Shown: positions 19,006 through 28,959, counted from the first letter of the stretch. The stretch: DNA of 64,000 nt from Chitinophaga rhizophila (GCF_019492185.1 NZ_JAICCF010000001.1:2281696-2345695); one strand, 5' to 3'. Notes: generated by a model from the letters alone, not told the origin. Translations and numbers: made by a program.

Positions 19006-20031
19006 TTAGTGTTTTTGGGAGGATTGACGAAAACGGGTAACGGGGTCAAGCACCACCTTGGAACGGACCTGTGTAGTAACAGCACCGTTCCCTTCAATGA
19101 GTTCCATCAGCAGGCGGCAAGCTTCTTTTCCCATTTCAACGGTTTGTTGATCTATACTGGAAAGACTGGGAGTAATATGCTCGTCGAAAGATTCATTTGC
19201 AAATCCGACTACACCGAAGGAGGCCGGAATATCCACCTGACGGTCTTTCAGTTCTTTGACCGCACCTAAAGCAGTAAAGTCCTCCACTGCGAATACAGCG
19301 TCCGGCGGGTGAGATAATGAGAGCAGATGAGCGATAGCCTGGCGGCCGGCATTAATAGAAACGTCTCCGAAGTAGACCAGGGAGTCATCAAAGGGAACAT
19401 TATAGGCAGTTAAAGCGGCTTTATAGCCCTCAAGACGGTCTTTGAAGATCTTCAGGTGCTGTTGTCCTGCTATATGGGCAACGCGGGCATATCCTTGTTT
19501 TAATAGATGTTCTGTAGCAAAATAGGCACCCTTGAAGTCATCTATTACTACAGAGGGTATATTCAGACTATCATTTGCACGGTCAAAAAAGACCAGGGGT
19601 ACGCCCCGTTCTTTGATCTCCAGGTAGTGGCTGAACTCCATCGTCTGCTTGGCAATAGACGCCAGGATACCATCCACACGCGTACTGAGGAAGGTTTCGA
19701 TGGCCTTCTTCTCGTATTCCGGCTGCTCATTAGACTGATAGATCAGCACATTGTAGCCATGCTGATTGGCCATACTTTCAATACCGTGGACCACAGAACC
19801 GAAGAAGTTGATCTCTGCACTGGGGATGATCACACCGATGATATTGGTACGTCCTGAGCGGAGTGACCAGGCAATTCGATCCCGGCGGTAATTCATTTTC
19901 TCGGCGGCTGCCTGTACCAGCTTCCGCGTCTCTTCACTGGTACCCTTACGGTTATTTAAGGCTCTGGAAACAGTAGCACCTGTTAAATTCAGTTCTCTGG
20001 CGATGTCTGCTATGGTGACTTTGTTATTCAA
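19006..20031 (-). CDS. LacI-family transcriptional regulator of the galactose operon
   Basis: A 341-residue regulator. The N-terminal helix-turn-helix is ITIADIARELNLTGATVSRALN-like (residues 4-24). The hinge is RSGRTNIIGVIIPS. The remainder is a periplasmic-binding-protein-like sensor domain (FFDRANDSLNIPSVVIDD, FAVEDFTALGAV). It is transcribed in the same direction as GH5-galK-galT, and the two matching operators lie between it and the operon. Galactose or an oligosaccharide is a reasonable inducer, but this is inference. Confidence 0.92.
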   Translation of the reverse strand: MNNKVTIADIARELNLTGATVSRALNNRKGTSEETRKLVQAAAEKMNYRRDRIAWSLRSGRTNIIGVIIPSAEINFFGSVVHGIESMANQHGYNVLIYQSNEQPEYEKKAIETFLSTRVDGILASIAKQTMEFSHYLEIKERGVPLVFFDRANDSLNIPSVVIDDFKGAYFATEHLLKQGYARVAHIAGQQHLKIFKDRLEGYKAALTAYNVPFDDSLVYFGDVSINAGRQAIAHLLSLSHPPDAVFAVEDFTALGAVKELKDRQVDIPASFGVVGFANESFDEHITPSLSSIDQQTVEMGKEACRLLMELIEGNGAVTTQVRSKVVLDPVTRFRQSSQKH

Positions 20032-20144
20032 CTAAGGGGATGCTTTACCACTAAAGTAAAAAAATCATTCCGGATACGCTAAAATTTCTGCCTATGCGTA
20101 GTAAAATGGTTGTATTATATTTATAGAATATCCAACAGAAATCT

Positions 20145-21269
20145 ATGACTACGACATCACCGCAGCGCTTTTTACCCCTGGACGTGTTCAGGGGCCTGAC
20201 CGTATGTTTCATGATCATTGTGAATACACCCGGTTGGGATACCTCCTATTCCATCCTTAACCATGCGCAGTGGAACGGCTGTACCCCTACAGACCTGGTA
20301 TTCCCGTCCTTTCTATTTGCAGTAGGTAATGCGATGAGCTTTAGCATGCGCAAGTTTCAACAACTGGATAATGCCACTGTGTTAACCAGGATATTCAAAC
20401 GCACCTTGCTGATATTCCTGTTAGGATTCCTGATGTACTGGCTGCCCTTTGTTAGGCACACCGATACAGGCCTTGAATTTATACCACTATCTGATACCCG
20501 TGTTCTGGGGGTATTGCAACGTATCGCCCTGTGTTATTGCTTCGCCTCACTCCTGATTCATTATCTGCCACAGAAAGCAGTATGGGCAGTGAGCGCTTTA
20601 TTGCTGCTTGGCTACTGGGCCATCATGTATACCTATGGCAGTCCGGCAGATCCATATAGCCTGACCGGCAATGCCGCCATCTATTTTGATAAGCTGATAA
20701 TGGGAGATAGTCACCTGTACCACGGGGAAGGAATTGCCTTTGATCCGGAAGGCCTACTCAGCACGATGCCGGCTATTGTAAATGTGCTTGCTGGTTATTA
20801 TACAGGACTATTTATGCAGGAAAAAGGTAAGACAAGATCAGGGCTGGGCAGGTTGGTACAAATGGGTACCTTCCTCATATTGCTGGCACTGGTGTGGAAT
20901 ATCGTATTCCCTATCAACAAAAAGTTATGGACAAGCTCTTATGTGTTATATACTGTGGGTATTGACCTGTTGTTGCTGGCCATCCTGATTTATGTGATCG
21001 ACTTTCTGAAGCTGGAAAGATGGACAGGCTTCTTTACTGTTTTTGGTAAGAACCCATTGTTCCTGTACTTATTGTCCGAAGTAGTAGTGATACTCTTCTT
21101 CTTTTTTAGGGTAGGCGATATTAGTCTTTACAGATGGATCAATGCAAATATTTTTCAGCCGATAGCTCCGGGCAAACCTGGGTCGCTGTTATTTGCGTTA
21201 GTATTTATGTTGTTTTGCTGGAGCATAGGGAAGGTTTTGGACAAAAGACGTATATACATACGTGTTTAG
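20145..21269 (+). CDS. Membrane acyltransferase, HGSNAT/DUF5009-like
   Basis: A 374-residue polytopic membrane protein with about ten hydrophobic segments. It begins with RFLPLDVFRGLTVCFMIIVNTPG and has CTPTDLVFPSFLFAVGNAMSFSM, the characteristic signature of bacterial proteins related to heparan-alpha-glucosaminide N-acetyltransferase. The family is thought to transfer acetyl groups across the membrane to amino sugars, though few bacterial members have been tested. It is divergent from the LacI gene with 113 bases between starts, and it is followed by an SDR gene. Confidence 0.82.
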   Translation: MTTTSPQRFLPLDVFRGLTVCFMIIVNTPGWDTSYSILNHAQWNGCTPTDLVFPSFLFAVGNAMSFSMRKFQQLDNATVLTRIFKRTLLIFLLGFLMYWLPFVRHTDTGLEFIPLSDTRVLGVLQRIALCYCFASLLIHYLPQKAVWAVSALLLLGYWAIMYTYGSPADPYSLTGNAAIYFDKLIMGDSHLYHGEGIAFDPEGLLSTMPAIVNVLAGYYTGLFMQEKGKTRSGLGRLVQMGTFLILLALVWNIVFPINKKLWTSSYVLYTVGIDLLLLAILIYVIDFLKLERWTGFFTVFGKNPLFLYLLSEVVVILFFFFRVGDISLYRWINANIFQPIAPGKPGSLLFALVFMLFCWSIGKVLDKRRIYIRV

Positions 21270-21352
21270 AATAGAACAGGATATCCTATCTTAGCTAAAA
21301 CTATCTCAACGGCTTTTGCAGATCATTGTGTAATTATCAGTTATCTAATAGT

Positions 21353-22138
21353 ATGGAACTATCGTTAAAGGGGAAAACCGCCGTTGTCTGTGGAAGCACT
21401 CAGGGAATAGGATTGGCGACAGCCAGTGAGCTGGCAGCTTTGGGAGCAGAATGTATTCTACTGGCCAGGAACAAAGAAAGTCTGAAAATGGCAGTTGCCG
21501 AACTGGCTACTGAACATTTGCAGGAGCATAGCTATGTGGTAGCTGACTTCCGTGATACCAAACAGGTAGAACAGGCCATAAAAAGTATTACCGAGCGCAA
21601 AACGGTACATATACTTGTTAACAATACCGGCGGCCCCAAAGCCGGTCCGATCATAGAAGCAGACATTCATGAATTTACAGATGCCTTTCAGCAGCATCTG
21701 ATCATCAATCATATATTGGTACAGGCAGTGATAGCCGGCATGACAGCTGCAGGCTATGGACGCATTATCAATATTGTTTCAACATCAGTTAAATCACCCT
21801 TAAAGAACCTGGGAGTATCCAACACTATCCGGGGAGGTGTTGCTTCCTGGGCGAAAACGATGGCGGGCGAATTAGCCCCCTATGGCATAACGGTAAATAA
21901 TGTGCTGCCTGGCATGACTAATACAGCCCGCCTGCAGTCAATGCTGGAGTATAATGCCGATAAACGCAATACTACACTCAATAACATCGAGGAAGAGCTA
22001 CTGAAAGAGATTCCCATGAAAAGATTTGGAGACCCTAAAGAGATTGCGGCGGCGGCAGCCTTTCTGGCTACACCCGCAGCAGCGTACATTACCGGCACCA
22101 ACATATGTGTAGACGGTGGCAGAACTCCTGTACTTTAA
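21353..22138 (+). CDS. SDR-family oxidoreductase, non-canonical active site
   Basis: The start at 21353 (261 residues) is chosen because MELSLKGKTAVVCGSTQGIG is a standard SDR beginning; an in-frame ATG 27 bases upstream adds only MCNYQLSNS. The Rossmann cofactor motif GSTQGIG and NNTGG are present. The usual YxxxK is replaced: after NIVSTSV the expected region reads GVSNTIRGGVASWAKT, with no tyrosine. This pattern is known from a divergent SDR branch annotated as FabG-like, whose chemistry is uncertain. The C-terminus ends with TGTNICVDGGRTPVL, as in classic SDRs. Confidence 0.85.
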   Translation: MELSLKGKTAVVCGSTQGIGLATASELAALGAECILLARNKESLKMAVAELATEHLQEHSYVVADFRDTKQVEQAIKSITERKTVHILVNNTGGPKAGPIIEADIHEFTDAFQQHLIINHILVQAVIAGMTAAGYGRIINIVSTSVKSPLKNLGVSNTIRGGVASWAKTMAGELAPYGITVNNVLPGMTNTARLQSMLEYNADKRNTTLNNIEEELLKEIPMKRFGDPKEIAAAAAFLATPAAAYITGTNICVDGGRTPVL

Positions 22139-22156
22139 ACTTATAGTAATATAAAA

Positions 22157-22176
22157 GCCCCGGCATAAACCGGGGC
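22157..22176 (-). terminator. Rho-independent terminator after the susCD unit
   Basis: A 7-base GC-rich stem (22157-22163 with 22170-22176) and 6-base loop, followed on the minus strand by TTTTAT. It lies about 140 bases beyond the SusD-like stop. Confidence 0.65.
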
Positions 22177-22285
22177 CTAATTCATCACTTTTTACTATTA
22201 CAAATTGAACAAGTGTGTATCTGAGATAACAAAAGTCCACATTCCTGTTTCATCCAGTAAAGCAAAAACGGAATTTTATTTACGC

Positions 22286-22310
22286 AAGCGGGAAAAGTAT
22301 CCCGCTTTTT
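22286..22310 (+). terminator. Rho-independent terminator for plus-strand transcription
   Basis: An 8-base stem (22286-22293 with 22300-22307), loop of 6, then TTTTT. It ends two bases before the SusD-like stop codon on the other strand and would stop read-through from the SDR gene. Confidence 0.7.
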
Positions 22311-22312
22311 AG

Positions 22313-23740
22313 TTATTCCTTGTCAAACCACAGGCGCGTAGTCAAAGCATCTGCTCCCTGATTGGCGACAGCTGCTTTATAGTTGGTACCATTCAGCGCC
22401 TGCTCTGAAGACGGATATGTTAATCTTAAAGGTATTTTACCACTCAGATTACCGGTAAATGCGGCCGGTAATTTAGGGTAATCCAATCTACGCCACTCTG
22501 CGAAACCTTCCAGTCCGTCGCCAAACAGCGCCAGCCATTTCTGATCTCCAATTGACTGCTTGTAGTTAGCCGCATTGTATGCAACAGATGCCTGTGACAG
22601 GTAAGTAGCAACATTAGCATCACTTACATTATACTGCTTCAGAGAGGTTGTTACTGCCTGGGTATATAATGTCGCGGCATTACCGGATATCAAACCAACC
22701 TGTGCAGCTTCTGCTTTGATGAATAGTAGTTCAGCTGCATTGAACAGCACTGCCGGAGCAGTAGTTGCCGTAAATACAGCACCTACGTCGGAAGTTTTAT
22801 TAAAGCCCAGACGGGATGCTGAGTCAGTAGCCAGACCATTTGTTACACCAATAATCTTATTTGTATCCCTTGGCATTGCTGCATATATAGTCAATCTCGG
22901 ATCATTCAGGCTATTGAGCTTATCCACCACACTCTTACTAATTCTATAGTCATTCCGGGTCTCCCTGTTTCTGGCTACCGGATTCTGGTTTGGAGATGCC
23001 TGGTATACCAGTTGGGCGTTATCGCTATTGCTGACAATCAGGCTGGCGTCATCTGTACCTATTTCGTCAAACACTGCCTTTGCCGCAGCAAATTCTTTGT
23101 CAGAAATACGCAGGGCAATACGAAGCCGGAGGGAGTTGGCAAACTTCTTCCATTTGTTCATATCTCCGTTGTACAGAATATCTCCACTGATAGGATTAGC
23201 AGCTGGCGTAATGATGCTTGCAGCACCTTTCAATTCAGTCAGCAAGCCAAGATATACGTCTTTTTGCTTATCATAGGCTGGCGTTAAGTACCTTTCAATC
23301 CTTGCGGCTTCGGTATATGGAATATCCCCATAAAAGTCGGTCAGCACCTGGAATATCCATGACCGCATGATGATACCAACTGCTTTATAATTGGGATTCT
23401 GCAGGGTATCTCCCAACTCGATCAGTTTTGTGAAGTCAGCCACACCCTGCGCATAGAAGTTGTTCCATACAGTCTGGATACTGGTAGCAGCAGGAATGTA
23501 CCTGTCAGGATCAGTATACTGGATTTTTGCCCAATACTGTACATACAACAGACTTGTTTCCATTGCCGCATCGTTACCCCAATAAGTATCCACATTCTGC
23601 TTGATACCATTTGTCAACAGGTAATCTGGCTGCACCTGCTCTGATTCGTTCGGGTTCTTGTTAATATCTTCCAGTTTAGAGCAGCTGCTCAAGAGAAGAG
23701 CGGCACCTGCAAGACCTAATATATATTTAACTAGTTTCAT
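22313..23740 (-). CDS. SusD/RagB-family glycan-binding lipoprotein (SusD-like_2 type)
   Basis: A 475-residue lipoprotein with lipobox LLLSSC (Cys 20), followed by SKLEDINKNPNESEQVQPDYLLTNG, the usual start of the SusD-like_2 branch. Helical TPR-like regions and a C-terminal GFAEWRRLDYPKLP support the family. SusD proteins cap the SusC barrel at the cell surface and present ligand. It lies 24 bases after the SusC stop, forming a standard susCD pair. The ligand is not predictable from sequence. The nearest degradative enzyme is the GH92 gene at 29-31 kb. Confidence 0.94.
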   Translation of the reverse strand: MKLVKYILGLAGAALLLSSCSKLEDINKNPNESEQVQPDYLLTNGIKQNVDTYWGNDAAMETSLLYVQYWAKIQYTDPDRYIPAATSIQTVWNNFYAQGVADFTKLIELGDTLQNPNYKAVGIIMRSWIFQVLTDFYGDIPYTEAARIERYLTPAYDKQKDVYLGLLTELKGAASIITPAANPISGDILYNGDMNKWKKFANSLRLRIALRISDKEFAAAKAVFDEIGTDDASLIVSNSDNAQLVYQASPNQNPVARNRETRNDYRISKSVVDKLNSLNDPRLTIYAAMPRDTNKIIGVTNGLATDSASRLGFNKTSDVGAVFTATTAPAVLFNAAELLFIKAEAAQVGLISGNAATLYTQAVTTSLKQYNVSDANVATYLSQASVAYNAANYKQSIGDQKWLALFGDGLEGFAEWRRLDYPKLPAAFTGNLSGKIPLRLTYPSSEQALNGTNYKAAVANQGADALTTRLWFDKE

Positions 23741-23764
23741 GATTTACTGCTTTAATCGTTTCAA

Positions 23765-26700
23765 TTAAAAGGATACCCTCAGATTCAGACCAAGGCTACG
23801 GGTAGTAGGGATCTGCAATGTTTCCAGGCCTTGTCCGTTACCAGTATTGAACGCTGTTTCCGGATCAATGTTAGGCACCTTCTTATCAATATACCAGAGG
23901 TTACGTGCGGTAACCGTCAGGTTTACCGCCTGCAGTCCCCATTTTTTGATCAACTCCTGCGGGAGGGCATATCCCAGTCTTACTTCACGCAGCTTGATGA
24001 AAGAGGCGCTATATACACTACTCTCGTTGAGTGCAGAGCTATATACTGATTTATAGTAACGCTGTGCAGGCAGTATGGCCTCATTCTTCTTACCATCTGC
24101 GGTAACGCCGTCGAAGATCATACCATCATGATAAACAGTTTCGCCGTTGGGCGCTGCTGCGTTATGGTCTGTCAGACGAATAGCGGTACCATTAGTGCTG
24201 TTATTTGCATAGTAGTACGGGAGGCCACCATTTTCCGCGTCACGACCAGGCAGACTCGCCGCCAGTACACCAGTATAAATACCTGTATAGTTGGTACCTG
24301 ACCAGATAGAACCACCCTGTCTTGTATCGATCAGGAAGCCCAGGGAGAATCCTTTGAAGGAGAAGCTATTATTTACACTACCAGTCCATTTCGGAGTAAA
24401 GTAGCCTAGTACTTTTTTATCGTTAGCGATCTGCGGCGTACCATTGGCATTGACCAGAATACGTCCTTCTTCATCGCGTGCATATGCTTTACCATACAGT
24501 GCGCCATAACGTTTGCCCATGCTGGCCAGTACCTGGATATTGCCGGAGCTACCCAGTACATAGTCATTCAGGTATCCTTCTTCATCCAGCGAGATTACCT
24601 TGCTGATGTTCTTCGCATAGTTGAAGTTAACATCCCAACGGAAACCGGAAGCAGTAGATACAGGGGTTGCACCTAATGTTACTTCAACGCCATGGTTATT
24701 GATTTCACCTCCGTTAAGCAGCTTTTTCAGATAACCCGTGGTCGCACTTACGTCTGCCAGCAGAATTTGGTTATAACTGTTAGAGGTATAATATGTGATG
24801 TCCGTGCGGATACGATCATCCAGGAAACTAGCTTCAAGACCTACTTCCGCTGCTCTTGTAAGCTCTGGTTTAAGATCTCTTTTCAGGTATTTATCATTTA
24901 CAGTCAGCATTGGATTAGCGCCAAACGGCTGACTAAAAGGATATGTATTGATCAGGTTATAAGGATCAGTATCCTTACCTACCTGTGCCCAACCACCTCT
25001 GACCTTCAGGAGAGATAGCACAGGACTCTTAATATTCAGCGCGTCGCTTAATACTACAGCTGCATTCACAGACGGATAGAAGTAGGAGTTGTTCTCAGAT
25101 GGCAGTGTGGAAGAACGGTCGTTACGTGCCGTCACATTCACATATGCCCAATCTCTGAAGCTCAGTTGAGCAGATGCGAAAGCACTATATACCTTCAGCT
25201 TGGTAAACAGGCTGGTAGAAATCAACGGATCTCTGGAGTTGGCTAGTGTATACACATCTCTTACTGCCAGTTTAGGTGCCTGCTGATAGTTTTGTTCATA
25301 TTGGTTCGTGCGTTCATTCACACCTATCAGTCCGTCAATTGAGAAGTCACTGCTCAGCTTCTTCTTTGCATTCAGTGTAAATTCAAGGTTAGTTTCTGTT
25401 ACTACATAGTTATCCTCTGTGTAAGACCCGAATGGTGTACCATTTGTGTAGAAGGCAACTTTGTATTTACGTTTGTCGTTGTAAGTATCTGTACCTACAC
25501 GCAGGTTGGCAGATAACCAGTCTGTAATGTCGTATGAAAGGCGTGCATTACCGAAGAAACGGTTACGTGCCTGACCTACCGTATTTTCATTTTGTATCCA
25601 GTATGGGTTGCTGTAGTAACTGTGGTTCCAGTTGTAGTCAGTACCATCGGGATTTTTATAGTTACGCAGTAAACGGGTATCTACCTGGCGGCCAAACCAG
25701 ATGAACTGCAGGGTAACACTGTTACCACGGCGGCCGTCTACACCCGGTAGGTTATCAGCCCCAGCTCTTACATAGTTAGCAAAGGTGCTCAATGTCAGCT
25801 TTGGCGTGATGCGGTAGGTACTGTTTAAAGCGAATGAGTTACGGGTAATACCAGTATTTGGCAGAATACCTTCCTGTTTGGTGTTATTATAAGAGAATCG
25901 GTAATCCAGCTTTTCGTTGCTGCCACCAACAGATACGCCGTTGTTTAAAGTATAACCTGTCTCATAGAAATCTTTTACGTTATCCGGATGAGGTACAAAA
26001 GGAACTGCCTCACCATTAGAGAAGAACTGGGGGATCAGGCGACCATCCATTTTAGGGCCCCAGCTTTCATCCACACCATCATTCAATCCACCGCCTTTAC
26101 CGTCTACATAGGAGAACTGTCCGCCTGTACCCTGACCATATACGTCCTGGAACTTTGGCAGCACTAGCAGGCTTTCAAAGGTAGCGCTGGAATTAACAGT
26201 TACACCCAGGCCCTTTGCGCTTTTTCCTGTCTTTGTCTTAATCACCAGTACGCCGGCAGCAGCGCGTGAACCATAGAGAGCGGCTGCATTGGGGCCTTTC
26301 AATACGTTCAGTGATTCTATATCGTCTGGGTTCAGGTCAGATATTGCATTGGCAAAGTCCCGGCCACTACCTACACCAAGCTGGCTATTATCTACAGGTA
26401 TTCCATCCACAACAAATAATGGCTGGTTATTACCTGCTACTGAAGTCTCACCACGGATGATAATGCGGGAAGAACCCATATTACCTTGGCTGTTGGTGAT
26501 AGTCACACCGGCCAGTTTACCTGCCAGGGCATTTACCAGGTTGCTCTCCCGGGCTTCCGCAATGTCCTTTGACTTTAATTCCTGTACGGCATATCCCAAT
26601 GATCGTTTTTCTCTGGTAATACCTAATGCTGTCACTACTACTTCATTCAGACGGCTTTCTGTACTTTCCAGGGCAACGTTCACAACTTTGCCGTTACCTA

Positions 26701-26962
26701 CAACCTGGTCAACAGCGCTATATCCTATAAAAGAGAAATGAAGTGTATCTGTTGGACTGGCAGAAATAGAGAACTTACCATCTGCATCAGTACTGGTACC
26801 ACGGTTTGTACCTTTTATGGTAACGATAACACCAGGAATACGCTGTGCATCAGAGCGGGCTGTTACCACACCAGACACTTTGTTTTCCTGTGCCTGAACA
26901 CTCTGCAGACCCAGAAGCACAAATAACAGTATCGCAGCTGTTCTTTGTAATTGTTTAATCAT
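23765..26962 (-). CDS. SusC/RagA-family TonB-linked outer membrane transporter
   Basis: A 1065-residue transporter. In order: signal peptide (ILLFVLLGLQSVQAQ), CarboxypepD_reg-like domain (VSGVVTARSDAQRIPGVIVTIKG), TonB-box region around LNEVVVTALGI, plug domain (IIIRGETSVAGNNQPLFVVDGIPVD and LNVLKGPNAAALYGSRAAAGV), and a 22-strand-type barrel ending LGLNLRVSF. It imports ligand across the outer membrane with TonB energy and pairs with the SusD-like protein downstream. A strong promoter lies 288 bases upstream, so the leader is long. Confidence 0.96.
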   Translation of the reverse strand: MIKQLQRTAAILLFVLLGLQSVQAQENKVSGVVTARSDAQRIPGVIVTIKGTNRGTSTDADGKFSISASPTDTLHFSFIGYSAVDQVVGNGKVVNVALESTESRLNEVVVTALGITREKRSLGYAVQELKSKDIAEARESNLVNALAGKLAGVTITNSQGNMGSSRIIIRGETSVAGNNQPLFVVDGIPVDNSQLGVGSGRDFANAISDLNPDDIESLNVLKGPNAAALYGSRAAAGVLVIKTKTGKSAKGLGVTVNSSATFESLLVLPKFQDVYGQGTGGQFSYVDGKGGGLNDGVDESWGPKMDGRLIPQFFSNGEAVPFVPHPDNVKDFYETGYTLNNGVSVGGSNEKLDYRFSYNNTKQEGILPNTGITRNSFALNSTYRITPKLTLSTFANYVRAGADNLPGVDGRRGNSVTLQFIWFGRQVDTRLLRNYKNPDGTDYNWNHSYYSNPYWIQNENTVGQARNRFFGNARLSYDITDWLSANLRVGTDTYNDKRKYKVAFYTNGTPFGSYTEDNYVVTETNLEFTLNAKKKLSSDFSIDGLIGVNERTNQYEQNYQQAPKLAVRDVYTLANSRDPLISTSLFTKLKVYSAFASAQLSFRDWAYVNVTARNDRSSTLPSENNSYFYPSVNAAVVLSDALNIKSPVLSLLKVRGGWAQVGKDTDPYNLINTYPFSQPFGANPMLTVNDKYLKRDLKPELTRAAEVGLEASFLDDRIRTDITYYTSNSYNQILLADVSATTGYLKKLLNGGEINNHGVEVTLGATPVSTASGFRWDVNFNYAKNISKVISLDEEGYLNDYVLGSSGNIQVLASMGKRYGALYGKAYARDEEGRILVNANGTPQIANDKKVLGYFTPKWTGSVNNSFSFKGFSLGFLIDTRQGGSIWSGTNYTGIYTGVLAASLPGRDAENGGLPYYYANNSTNGTAIRLTDHNAAAPNGETVYHDGMIFDGVTADGKKNEAILPAQRYYKSVYSSALNESSVYSASFIKLREVRLGYALPQELIKKWGLQAVNLTVTARNLWYIDKKVPNIDPETAFNTGNGQGLETLQIPTTRSLGLNLRVSF

Positions 26963-27352
26963 TGTATCAGATTTATCGAGATTGTTATATGAAGGATTAC
27001 TGGCCTGGCAGGCAAAGGAATGTCCTTGTCCGCCGGAGAAGACCGGTAGTTGCTGTTAGCTGGTTCCTATATTTGATTTAATTACTCTTGAAAGATGGCA
27101 TCAATTTACTTGCACGAACAAGAAGCATGACACGTCCTGGTACAACACCCGGACATGGAAGATATGACATTGGTACAGACCCCTTTTGCAGCACCGTTAT
27201 TTACCCTATAGGCTGTAAACATTTTTAATGTATGGCTTTAAGTACGGGACAAAATTAACATACATTTAGTAATCTACAAAGCGAGTAGACTAAATAGACT
27301 GAAATAATATTTATTTCAGTACAAATCAGATTGATTATTAACAAGATAGCAC
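26963..27352. other. Upstream region and long 5' leader of the susCD unit
   Basis: No gene is present. It holds the susC promoter at 27250-27280 and roughly 280 bases of untranslated leader before the susC start. I saw no strong conserved riboswitch fold; several GC-rich short repeats (26999-27060) could pair. Confidence 0.5.
27250..27280 (-). promoter_or_regulatory. Promoter of the susCD unit
   Basis: Minus-strand TTTG (27280-27277), a 19-base spacer and TAATTTTG (27257-27250) fit the Bacteroidota consensus exactly. Transcription would begin near 27243. Confidence 0.75.
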
Positions 27353-28114
27353 TTATGGATTTTCTTCACTTAATAGGCCAGCATCCTGTAATTGCTTTTT
27401 GATGGCCGGGTTACTGCCATATTTAGTTATAGCCACCTTCAGGTTTTTAGCGTCCAGAGTTAGGGGATTATATTGGTCGCTGAACGCGTTCGCAAAAGCA
27501 TTCCCATTAATAAGATTCATCCACAGGTAAAAGGGCTCGTACCGGCCATAGCCACGATACTGCCAGAACTTGTCCATCTCGCCGGTAAAACGAGTCAGTC
27601 CTTCGCTAAACCCCTGTTCCGAAACTTTACTGATAGGTATTTTACGTTTTTGTGCATCCAGCCGCTCCTTTCTGTATAAAGTGATACTGAAATGAGAACC
27701 AGTATCTTTTCTGGCGGCATTCATTGCATCCTGCAAGGTTTTGTAAGCGTCGTCAGCGCCATCGGCACAGAACATGACCAGGGAATCCTGCTCTTTGAAG
27801 TATTTAAAGGTGGTACAAAAATATAAATCATCCTCTGACATGTGGAACATATAAGTACGCCCATTAGCATTCATACGCTTGACCGCAATATGCACCAGTC
27901 CATCATCTTTTTTCCCTCCGCCTGCCAGCTTCACTTCTCTTGAGGGAATACCGGCATCTCCTATTACCAGCTCGTCATCACTAATCTTAATATGACAAAT
28001 AGGCGAAGCGCCGGCAGTACTGGTATACCAATCTCCCTTCTGCGCAAATAGAGAGATGGACATCAAACATGCTAAGGATAAAATATAATAAAAGCGGAAT
28101 ATTTTGGGTGTCAT
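27353..28114 (-). CDS. Secreted protein of unknown function
   Basis: A 253-residue protein with a signal peptide (YYILSLACLMSISLFAQ) and no recognised domain. The N-terminal half is beta-rich and reminiscent of a substrate-binding sandwich (WYTSTAGASPICHIKISDDELVIGDAG); the C-terminal half is helical and charged, with a YGRYEPFYLWMN segment. It starts 17 bases after the amidase stop, so the two are very likely one transcript. A role near the cell wall or envelope is inferred only from that partner. Confidence 0.7.
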   Translation of the reverse strand: MTPKIFRFYYILSLACLMSISLFAQKGDWYTSTAGASPICHIKISDDELVIGDAGIPSREVKLAGGGKKDDGLVHIAVKRMNANGRTYMFHMSEDDLYFCTTFKYFKEQDSLVMFCADGADDAYKTLQDAMNAARKDTGSHFSITLYRKERLDAQKRKIPISKVSEQGFSEGLTRFTGEMDKFWQYRGYGRYEPFYLWMNLINGNAFANAFSDQYNPLTLDAKNLKVAITKYGSNPAIKKQLQDAGLLSEENP

Positions 28115-28131
28115 AAACAGCAGTTAAAGGG

Positions 28132-28959
28132 TTATTCGCTTTGTTGCATCAATGTAAATAATATTTTCTTCTGACCTTCATCGAGACTGGAACTATTGGT
28201 TGAATCTACCGGTATATAGTGCCGTTTAAATGCTTTGATAACGGCCGAAGTATCTCTGGTGTCGTAGCCGACAATACGTAATGCCTGCCGGCTGTTAAAA
28301 TCCACCGGTAATATCACCTTGGAGGTATCTCCATACCAAAGGCCAAAACCTTTTTCTGAAAGTTGCTGCCAGGGGAACCAGGCACTTGGATCTACCTTAC
28401 GGCCAGGTGCAATGTCTCCATGACCTATGAAGTTGGCAGCAGGGATGTTATATCTATGTTTAAGGGTATCCAGCAGTACTAATAGACTATTAATCTGTTG
28501 TGGCTGGAAAGGCGTCAGGCCATTATTATCGAGTTCTATACCGATAGAACAAGAGTTCATATCTGTCACATTGCCCCATTTAGACACACCTGCATGCCAT
28601 GCCCGCAGATAATCATTCAGCATCTGCGTGATGGTACCATCTTTACAAACTACGTAATGCGCACTTACCTGCGTGCGGGGTAGTGTAAAGGTGTTAAAAG
28701 TCGTATCACAGGAGCCCTGGGCCGTATGATGAATAATTACGTAATTGGGCTTACGCATATTAAAATTGGTCGTTCCTATCCAGCTTGCCGGTATTGGTGC
28801 ACCACTGGCAGGTATAGGGGTCGGCTCTGCTTTTAGTATACTAGCATACTGTTTGGCCTGTTGCCGGTATATTTTATTGGTTGCTGCGTAGGGTTTCGGG
28901 GCACAACTATATATGGTTGCTGCGATTACCCATAATAGTAAACAGACATATTGCGTCAT
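28132..28959 (-). CDS. N-acetylmuramoyl-L-alanine amidase (Amidase_2/PGRP type), lipoprotein
   Basis: A 275-residue peptidoglycan amidase with an N-terminal hydrophobic segment ending in a plausible lipobox (TIYSC). The zinc-binding fold is visible: VIIHHTAQGS with a metal histidine, AHYVVCKDG, RAWHAG, SIGIELDNN, and GHGDIAPGRKVDPS with the late histidine and the catalytic-side Asp/Lys. It resembles AmpD/AmiD enzymes that cut the MurNAc-L-Ala bond, probably for wall recycling. It leads a two-gene unit with the unknown secreted protein. Confidence 0.92.
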   Translation of the reverse strand: MTQYVCLLLWVIAATIYSCAPKPYAATNKIYRQQAKQYASILKAEPTPIPASGAPIPASWIGTTNFNMRKPNYVIIHHTAQGSCDTTFNTFTLPRTQVSAHYVVCKDGTITQMLNDYLRAWHAGVSKWGNVTDMNSCSIGIELDNNGLTPFQPQQINSLLVLLDTLKHRYNIPAANFIGHGDIAPGRKVDPSAWFPWQQLSEKGFGLWYGDTSKVILPVDFNSRQALRIVGYDTRDTSAVIKAFKRHYIPVDSTNSSSLDEGQKKILFTLMQQSE

